The position numbers and the translations under genes were made by a program. This document shows positions 7,263-10,811 of a DNA stretch of 10,811 nt, piece by piece. How positions within the stretch are numbered: position 1 is the first letter of the stretch; each line of letters starts with the position of its first letter. The notes beneath the pieces are model-generated. The model was given only the letters and a program-made list of their open reading frames with translations. It was not told where the DNA came from and made no database searches. The stretch lies in contig JAGVZB010000004.1 in assembly GCA_018302915.1 (NCBI GenBank), positions 1 to 10,811 of the forward strand. The letters run 5' to 3'. Source of the stretch: Candidatus Woesearchaeota archaeon. GTDB taxonomy: Archaea; Nanobdellota; Nanobdellia; SCGC-AAA011-G17; GW2011-AR20.

Positions 7263-7480
7263 TATGCAACAACCCTGTAAAAAAGAGATTTTCCCGTTGT
7301 GGGTGACTCCCTTATGATTTCAATTATGTCCCCTTTTTTTGGTTCAAATTTTAGAATGGCAGGATCATTTGCCTTTATTTTTGGCAGCTGTTTCCTGGAA
7401 ATGTTGAATTTTTTTAGAATTTTTTCAGAGTCCTCCTCATTGAGTTTTTTATGCTCTGGAATTAATGTATGTTCTACCAT
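7262..7480 (-). CDS. rpoH: DNA-directed RNA polymerase subunit H (Rpo5/RPB5-like)
   Basis: This 72-residue protein matches archaeal RpoH, the homologue of the C-terminal domain of eukaryotic RPB5, which sits in the lower jaw of RNAP. Family hallmarks are HTLIPEHKKL at the N terminus, ILKKFNISRKQLPKIKANDPAI in the middle and GDIIEIIRESPTTGKSLFYRVV at the C terminus. It is first of the rpo genes, and its stop overlaps the rpoB2 start as TAATG. The ATG at 7480 is only 7 bases beyond the tRNA-Lys 3' end (discriminator at 7488). The gap is ATAAAAA on the coding strand and has no SD. After tRNA 3' processing the mRNA would therefore be nearly leaderless. Confidence 0.98.
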   Translation of the reverse strand: MVEHTLIPEHKKLNEEDSEKILKKFNISRKQLPKIKANDPAILKFEPKKGDIIEIIRESPTTGKSLFYRVVA

Positions 7481-7487
7481 TTTTTAT

Positions 7488-7578
7488 TGGGCCCGGTGGG
7501 ATTTGAACCCACGACCACCTGCTTACTTTCCGCTTTTAGTTAAAAGGCAGATGCTCTACCAAGCTGAGCTACGAGCCC
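7488..7578 (-). tRNA. tRNA-Lys (anticodon TTT) with a 17-nt intron
   Basis: Read on the minus strand, the acceptor GGGCTCG pairs with CGGGCCC (one T-G pair), followed by unpaired discriminator A at 7488. The D arm is GCTC/GAGC with loop AGCTTGGTA; the anticodon stem is TCTGC/GCAGG; the T arm is GTGGG/CCCAC with loop TTCAAAT; the variable loop has 5 nt. The anticodon loop is CTTTTAA once a 17-nt insert is removed, giving anticodon TTT at 7542-7544 and a 74-nt mature body. CCA is not encoded. The gene lies directly upstream of rpoH on the same strand and is probably co-transcribed with it. Confidence 0.96.
7524..7540 (-). other. Archaeal tRNA intron (position 37/38) with BHB splice motif
   Basis: The intron lies between tRNA positions 37 and 38. 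A bulge-helix-bulge can be drawn: the anticodon stem TCTGC/GCAGG, then a 4-bp central helix CTTT (7543-7546) with AAAG (7526-7529), flanked by 3-nt bulges TAA (7540-7542) and TAA (7523-7525). Cutting each bulge after its second base yields exactly the 7-nt loop CTTTTAA. The distal helix inside the intron is weak. CTTTT (7542-7546) can alternatively pair with AAAAG (7533-7537) around a 4-nt loop, a structure that would compete with the BHB. The splicing enzyme is expected to be the archaeal tRNA endonuclease. Confidence 0.85.
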
Positions 7579-7695
7579 TTATGAAGCAAGCTAGGTGATT
7601 TATTGATAAAAATAACGATGAGGTTGGAATTGAAATGCATTTTGGACTTGTTTGATTGTAAAAGCCTTATTTTATTAAAATTACAAAAAGAAAGG

Positions 7696-7710
7696 TATTT
7701 AAGACTTTCG
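7696..7710 (-). promoter_or_regulatory. BRE/TATA promoter of the tRNA-Lys/rpo operon
   Basis: Minus strand CGAAAGT (BRE, 7704-7710) is followed by CTTAAATA (TATA, 7696-7703). The predicted start is near 7673, giving a roughly 95-nt leader before the tRNA 5' end. It lies in the 159-base gap between tRNA-Lys and the stop of the upstream membrane-protein gene. A weaker TATA-like TATCAATA at 7601-7608 would place a start at the tRNA 5' end but lacks a good BRE. No other promoter fits the rpo genes, since only 7 bases separate tRNA and rpoH. A five-T run just before the BRE is the only hint of a terminator for the upstream gene. I see no small ORF or clear RNA structure in the leader. Confidence 0.6.
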
Positions 7711-7737
7711 ATTTAAAAATTTTTTACAGAATTACAG

Positions 7738-9123
7738 TCAACCAACAATAAAAACGCTGTTGCTTCTGGTGACTGCTGGTCTGTTTCTTACTTTATATCT
7801 CACTAATGCTCCAGGAAGCCTCATTTTATTTCTGATTTCAATATTAACCCTGTAGCTTATGATTCTTTCTTCCTTTCCGACAAGATTTATATTATCCCAT
7901 ACAAGAACTACGCTATCGCCGCTCCTGTTAACTTTGGAAGGCCTCAATGTTCCATAATCGCTTGGAACAGTCTTAACATTGAACAGCTGATCAACAATTC
8001 TCAGGTTTTTTATTTCTTTCTTCCCTCTGTTTTTGATCATCAGTAAAACCTTCATGTAGCTGATTCCATCCTTGGACTTGATTGTCAGTGCTTTCTTCTT
8101 TATGGAAATTCCTGACTCAACAAGGTAAGCAATCAACCATACAATTACGATTAGGGCAATCAACAAAAACAAAGGATCCCTGTAATTTATTTCAACGCTT
8201 ATTCTGTATTCCTCTCCTGGTTTTATGTTAAAATTCCATACATAGTAATAGTCATCCCCTGATTTTTCTATAAATGACGGCTCTGGATCAACGTTGCTGA
8301 ATGATCTTTCAAACGATGTTAATCTTAGCCTGTAAACTTCCTCGCTTATCGTGCTTCCTTCATTTCTTTTTATGATGTTATAATTCTTTGTCATGAAGCC
8401 TGAAATAATCTCCTTATCTTCCTTGATGTCAGGATGCTTTCCTACCATGACTCTTCCAATGTCATCCAATAGCACGGAGCTTCCTCTCTTTACTATAACA
8501 TTGATGTCATGCCATCCTTCAATGGCTCCATTCAAATCAACTGAAAATCCCTCTGTTTTTAATTCAGCTTCATTGAAATCAACCTTTTTTGAGACAGTGT
8601 CGAATATATCGCTTTCCAAAAAGATTTCAGCATTATCAATTGGCTTGTCATACCTGTTTTTTATTGTAACCTTGATTACATTGCTATCTTTGGAAGGATC
8701 CAGCCCCCTGACTGAAGAATCAATTTTTTCAAGTTTCAGGAAGCTGCTCTCATCAAATACATTAACCAGCAATGGCTCATAAACATAAACGCTGCTGTCT
8801 AAAGTTGAGTAAACTTTCAGGTTTATGGAATATCTGTCGGGTTTTATTGTACTTTCCGGGGCCTTCAGCCTTAATCTGAATTGCTCGCTTCTCCCGGGAG
8901 AAATGTCAAAGAATTTCTTTTCCCATTCCCAGTTCAGATCAGTTATGAGAAAAGTCACCCTGTCGCTTGACCCCTGATCATTCTTTACTGTGATATCAAA
9001 AATTGCATCCTCTCCGACAAGGATTAAATTATCAACTACTGTTGTTTTAACGCTTAATCCTGCACCATTAACAGTTATAGCTAACAGAAATATAAACAAG
9101 AACAAAAAAATCAACCTCTTCAT
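7738..9123 (-). CDS. Predicted secreted, membrane-anchored protein with Ig-like beta-sandwich regions
   Basis: This is a 461-residue protein whose specific family I do not recognise. Residues 1-20 are a Sec-type signal peptide (MKRL followed by a Phe/Leu-rich core, cleavage plausibly near VNGAG). Residues about 22-122 alternate beta strands in a pattern resembling NEW3/CARDB-type archaeal surface domains (VGEDAIFDITVKND, SPGRSEQFRLRLKAP). A second such region spans about 127-228 and a third about 240-312. One transmembrane helix (about 317-336, LFLLIALIVIVWLIAYLV) is followed by a basic segment (SIKKKALTIKSK), then another beta-rich region (about 355-461, IKNRGKKEIKNLRIVDQL) that resembles DUF11-like repeats. 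By the positive-inside rule the last domain would be cytoplasmic, which is unusual for this fold. It lies 31 bases after rpsB, with its own TATA box, and predicted translation is leaderless. A role in the cell envelope or adhesion is inference only. Confidence 0.9.
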   Translation of the reverse strand: MKRLIFLFLFIFLLAITVNGAGLSVKTTVVDNLILVGEDAIFDITVKNDQGSSDRVTFLITDLNWEWEKKFFDISPGRSEQFRLRLKAPESTIKPDRYSINLKVYSTLDSSVYVYEPLLVNVFDESSFLKLEKIDSSVRGLDPSKDSNVIKVTIKNRYDKPIDNAEIFLESDIFDTVSKKVDFNEAELKTEGFSVDLNGAIEGWHDINVIVKRGSSVLLDDIGRVMVGKHPDIKEDKEIISGFMTKNYNIIKRNEGSTISEEVYRLRLTSFERSFSNVDPEPSFIEKSGDDYYYVWNFNIKPGEEYRISVEINYRDPLFLLIALIVIVWLIAYLVESGISIKKKALTIKSKDGISYMKVLLMIKNRGKKEIKNLRIVDQLFNVKTVPSDYGTLRPSKVNRSGDSVVLVWDNINLVGKEERIISYRVNIEIRNKMRLPGALVRYKVRNRPAVTRSNSVFIVG

Positions 9124-9144
9124 ACAAAATTAATGCTTACACTA

Positions 9145-9152
9145 TTTATAAA
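9145..9152 (-). promoter_or_regulatory. TATA box of the membrane-protein gene
   Basis: TTTATAAA lies 22 bases before the ATG at 9123 and 2 bases after the rpsB stop codon. The spacing predicts transcription starting at or next to the ATG, i.e. a leaderless mRNA; no SD is present. The BRE region would overlap the last rpsB codons. Confidence 0.55.
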
Positions 9153-9154
9153 AT

Positions 9155-9745
9155 TTACTCTTCAACAAAATCTTCAATTTTTCCGTCAAAATCTTTCTTT
9201 CTGCTTTTTAAATACTCTCTTGTCATTATGTAAAATATCAGGCCAAGGCTTTTCTTCCCTTTATTGTTGCACGGAACGCATAAGTCAACATTCAATGAAT
9301 CATTGTTTGTGTCGCACAATGCAACCACGGGAATTCCTATCTTGGCAGCATCCATGACAACATTCTTGTCCATCCACGGATCGACGACAAAAATCAGCTT
9401 AGTTTCTATGAATGTATCAAGCTCCATGTTTGTCAGGATTCCCGGTGGATATCTGCCGGTGAATGCTTTTATTCCTGTAAATTTAGAAAACAGGTTTACA
9501 GAGGACCATCCGTTCTCCCTTCTGCATACTATTATCATGTCCTCAGGATTATACTGCGAGATGAAATTTGCCAATAGCTTCAATCTTTTATTGACTTCCT
9601 GAATATTAAGGACCAGTAAGCCATCAGGTCTTGCCTTGTATATGAAAGGCTCCATGTATTTTGTCTTGTTCTTCGTCCCTATATGGATTCCTGCTTTTAG
9701 ATAATCATCCAGTGGAACCAGCAATTGCTCTTCTTCTTTGGCCAT
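9155..9745 (-). CDS. rpsB: 30S ribosomal protein S2 (uS2)
   Basis: A 196-residue archaeal/eukaryotic-type uS2, a small-subunit protein on the 30S body near the mRNA exit side. Family signatures are LLVPLDDYLKAGIHIGTK (8-25), FIYKARPDGLLVLNIQE (34-50), a GRYPPGILTN segment (97-106), VDPWMDKNVVMDAAKIGIPVVALCDTNN (about 121-148) and NVDLCVPCNNKGKKSLGLIFYIM (about 152-174). The length is normal for archaea, and the short acidic C-terminal tail ends EDFVEE. It is not in the L13/S9/RpoN/RpoK/enolase cluster where rpsB commonly sits in euryarchaea; here it stands alone, divergent from metG. The TATA box 23 bases upstream and the absence of an SD indicate leaderless translation. Cys-x2-Cys at about 156-159 in the nucleotide-binding-like core is not a known zinc site of the family. 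Confidence 0.98.
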   Translation of the reverse strand: MAKEEEQLLVPLDDYLKAGIHIGTKNKTKYMEPFIYKARPDGLLVLNIQEVNKRLKLLANFISQYNPEDMIIVCRRENGWSSVNLFSKFTGIKAFTGRYPPGILTNMELDTFIETKLIFVVDPWMDKNVVMDAAKIGIPVVALCDTNNDSLNVDLCVPCNNKGKKSLGLIFYIMTREYLKSRKKDFDGKIEDFVEE

Positions 9746-9767
9746 AAAGATTTGGTGAAAAATAGTG

Positions 9768-9775
9768 TTTATAAA
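9768..9775 (-). promoter_or_regulatory. TATA box of rpsB
   Basis: TTTATAAA-type box on the minus strand, 23 bases before the rpsB ATG at 9745, with an AT-rich BRE-like sequence upstream. It predicts a leaderless transcript. It sits in the 77-base divergent gap shared with metG. Confidence 0.6.
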
Positions 9776-9793
9776 ATTAACTAAAGGAAAAAT

Positions 9794-9801
9794 CTTAAAT
9801 A
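9794..9801 (+). promoter_or_regulatory. BRE/TATA promoter of metG
   Basis: GGAAAAAT (9786-9793) precedes CTTAAATA (9794-9801), whose inner edge is 22 bases before the metG ATG at 9823. No SD is present, so a leaderless mRNA is predicted. The rpsB TATA lies 19 bases away on the other strand, so the two promoters are back to back and their pre-initiation complexes might compete. Confidence 0.6.
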
Positions 9802-9822
9802 TGCTTATTCCTGAAAGATTAT

Positions 9823-10811
9823 ATGGAAAAATTTTACGTTACAACAGCAATTGATTATGTCAATGCTGAACCTCACGTAGGGCATTTATACCAAAAAGTA
9901 ATAGCAGATATTTTATCAAGGTGGCATAAAAGTTTGGGAGAAGATGTGTTCTTTTTGACAGGAACAGATGAACATGGTCAGAAAATATTCAATGCTGCAA
10001 AAGAACAAGGATTAACACCACAGCAATTAGTTGACAGAAATTCAAAGAAGTTCAAGGAAGCATGGAAATTATTCAACATAAATCCTGACAGATTCATAAG
10101 AACAACAGACAAAGATCATATAAAAACAGCTCAGGAAATAACAAAAAAAGTCTATGACAAAGGAGATATTTATAAAGGGGTTTACGAAGGATTGTATTGT
10201 GAAGGTTGCGAGGCATATCTGACAGAAAAAGATTTAGTGAATGGTGAATGTCCTTATCACAAAAAAATACCAACAAAATTAAAAGAAAATACATATTTCT
10301 TTAGGCTAAGTAGATACCAAAACAAACTTTTAGAGTTATATAAAAAAAATCCTAATTTTATTTTGCCATTAACAAGAAAAAAAGAGATAATTAACAGGGT
10401 AAAAGAAGGGTTGAAAGATTTGAGTATTACAAGAACAAGTTTTAAATGGGGGATTCCCTTCTCTATAGATAAAAATCACAATACTTATGTATGGTGGGAA
10501 GCTTTGTTGTCATATATATCAGGAATAGAATACCCCAACTCTAAATTCAAAAAATATTGGCCGGCAGATATTCAATTACTTGGAGTTGACAATGGATGGT
10601 TTCATACTGTAATTTTCCCAGCATTGCTTATGTCAGCAGAAATTAAACCCTCAAAAACAATATTTATACATGGTTTTCTAACATTCAATAAACAAAAGAT
10701 TTCAAAATCATTAGGTAATGTTATATCTCCAAAATTCCTTTCAGAAAAATATGGTGTTGATGGATTGCGTTATTTTCTTGCAAGGGAAATTCCTTTCGGG
10801 CAGGATGGAGA
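9823..10811 (+). CDS. metG: Methionyl-tRNA synthetase, N-terminal 329 residues (runs off the window)
   Basis: A class I synthetase that charges tRNA-Met with methionine in the cytoplasm. The visible part covers most of the catalytic Rossmann domain: the HIGH motif as HVGH (18-21), FLTGTDEHGQK (44-54), a single zinc knuckle C126/C129/C143/H146, TYVWWEALLSYISG (221-234), GVDNGWFHTVIFPALL (254-269) and the KMSKS motif as KISKS (292-296). One knuckle, its spacing, and GLYCEGCE and REIPFGQD-like segments match bacterial-type (Thermus-like) MetRS rather than the typical archaeal two-knuckle form. Deviations from the usual family sequence are YVWFDA to YVWWEA and the GKD motif to GVD. It starts at the ATG that fits the leaderless promoter; the anticodon-binding domain lies beyond the window. 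Sampled composition is lower in G+C than the rpo genes. Confidence 0.96.
   Translation, partial: MEKFYVTTAIDYVNAEPHVGHLYQKVIADILSRWHKSLGEDVFFLTGTDEHGQKIFNAAKEQGLTPQQLVDRNSKKFKEAWKLFNINPDRFIRTTDKDHIKTAQEITKKVYDKGDIYKGVYEGLYCEGCEAYLTEKDLVNGECPYHKKIPTKLKENTYFFRLSRYQNKLLELYKKNPNFILPLTRKKEIINRVKEGLKDLSITRTSFKWGIPFSIDKNHNTYVWWEALLSYISGIEYPNSKFKKYWPADIQLLGVDNGWFHTVIFPALLMSAEIKPSKTIFIHGFLTFNKQKISKSLGNVISPKFLSEKYGVDGLRYFLAREIPFGQDG

Noticed and set aside
7488..7578. tRNA with a 24-nt anticodon loop as a pseudogene
   Set aside because: All stems pair, and removing a BHB-bounded 17-nt intron gives a perfect 7-nt loop.
7299..7598. Plus-strand open frame of 99 codons
   Set aside because: It is antisense to rpoH and tRNA-Lys, with no recognisable protein features and no promoter or SD.
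7579..7680. Possible C/D-box small RNA or riboswitch in the leader before tRNA-Lys
   Set aside because: The plus-strand GATGAG is only loosely like a C box, no matching D box or terminal stem was found, and no convincing structure is visible on the minus strand.
7711..7737. Intrinsic terminator after the membrane-protein gene
   Set aside because: Only a five-T run is present, and such runs are common in this AT-rich DNA; not strong enough to annotate.
10094..10294. Minus-strand open frame of 66 codons
   Set aside because: Antisense within the conserved zinc-knuckle region of metG; no independent support.
1..10811. CRISPR arrays, insertion sequences, inverted terminal repeats or defence genes
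   Set aside because: No repeated units, transposase motifs or known defence domains were seen; the window is nearly filled by housekeeping genes.

Overview
This is an AT-rich archaeal chromosome segment. The evidence is RNA polymerase with both large subunits split (RpoB2/RpoB1 and RpoA1/RpoA2), the archaeal/eukaryotic-type subunit RpoH, an archaeal uS2 ribosomal protein, a tRNA-Lys gene interrupted by a 17-nt bulge-helix-bulge (BHB) intron, and BRE/TATA-type promoters. The divergent RNAP sequence, reduced operon context, bacterial-type MetRS and short genes suggest a DPANN-like lineage (Woesearchaeota/Pacearchaeota style). That placement is inference, not proof.

Layout, left to right. Positions 1-249 (minus) hold the 5' part of an unrecognised gene with its own promoter and Shine-Dalgarno (SD) sequence. 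Positions 318-7480 (minus) are the core RNAP operon, transcribed rpoH-rpoB2-rpoB1-rpoA1-rpoA2, with junctions that overlap or are one base apart. Positions 7488-7578 (minus) are tRNA-Lys(UUU), ending 7 nt before the rpoH start codon, so tRNA and RNAP operon probably share a transcript and the promoter at 7696-7710. Positions 7738-9123 (minus) encode a secreted/membrane protein with Ig-like beta-sandwich regions. Positions 9155-9745 (minus) are rpsB. On the plus strand from 9823 to the window end is the N-terminal part of metG, divergent from rpsB.

Functionally this is an information-processing block: transcription (RNAP), translation (uS2, MetRS, tRNA-Lys), plus one envelope protein. The usual archaeal continuation after rpoA2 (L30e, NusA, S12, S7) is absent.

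The most interesting content lies inside the RNAP genes. The catalytic NADFDGD motif and the RpoB1 active-site lysines are intact, but several otherwise near-invariant elements are changed. A proline sits at the conserved bridge-helix alanine, and two hinge glycines are lost. Two trigger-loop threonines are replaced by Ile and Val. Two of the three clamp zinc sites have lost most or half of their ligands. The funnel RTLPHF motif and the RpoB1 SPRN motif are altered. The reading frames are otherwise intact, so this looks like a functional but strongly diverged polymerase. I did not find a defence system, mobile element or CRISPR array.
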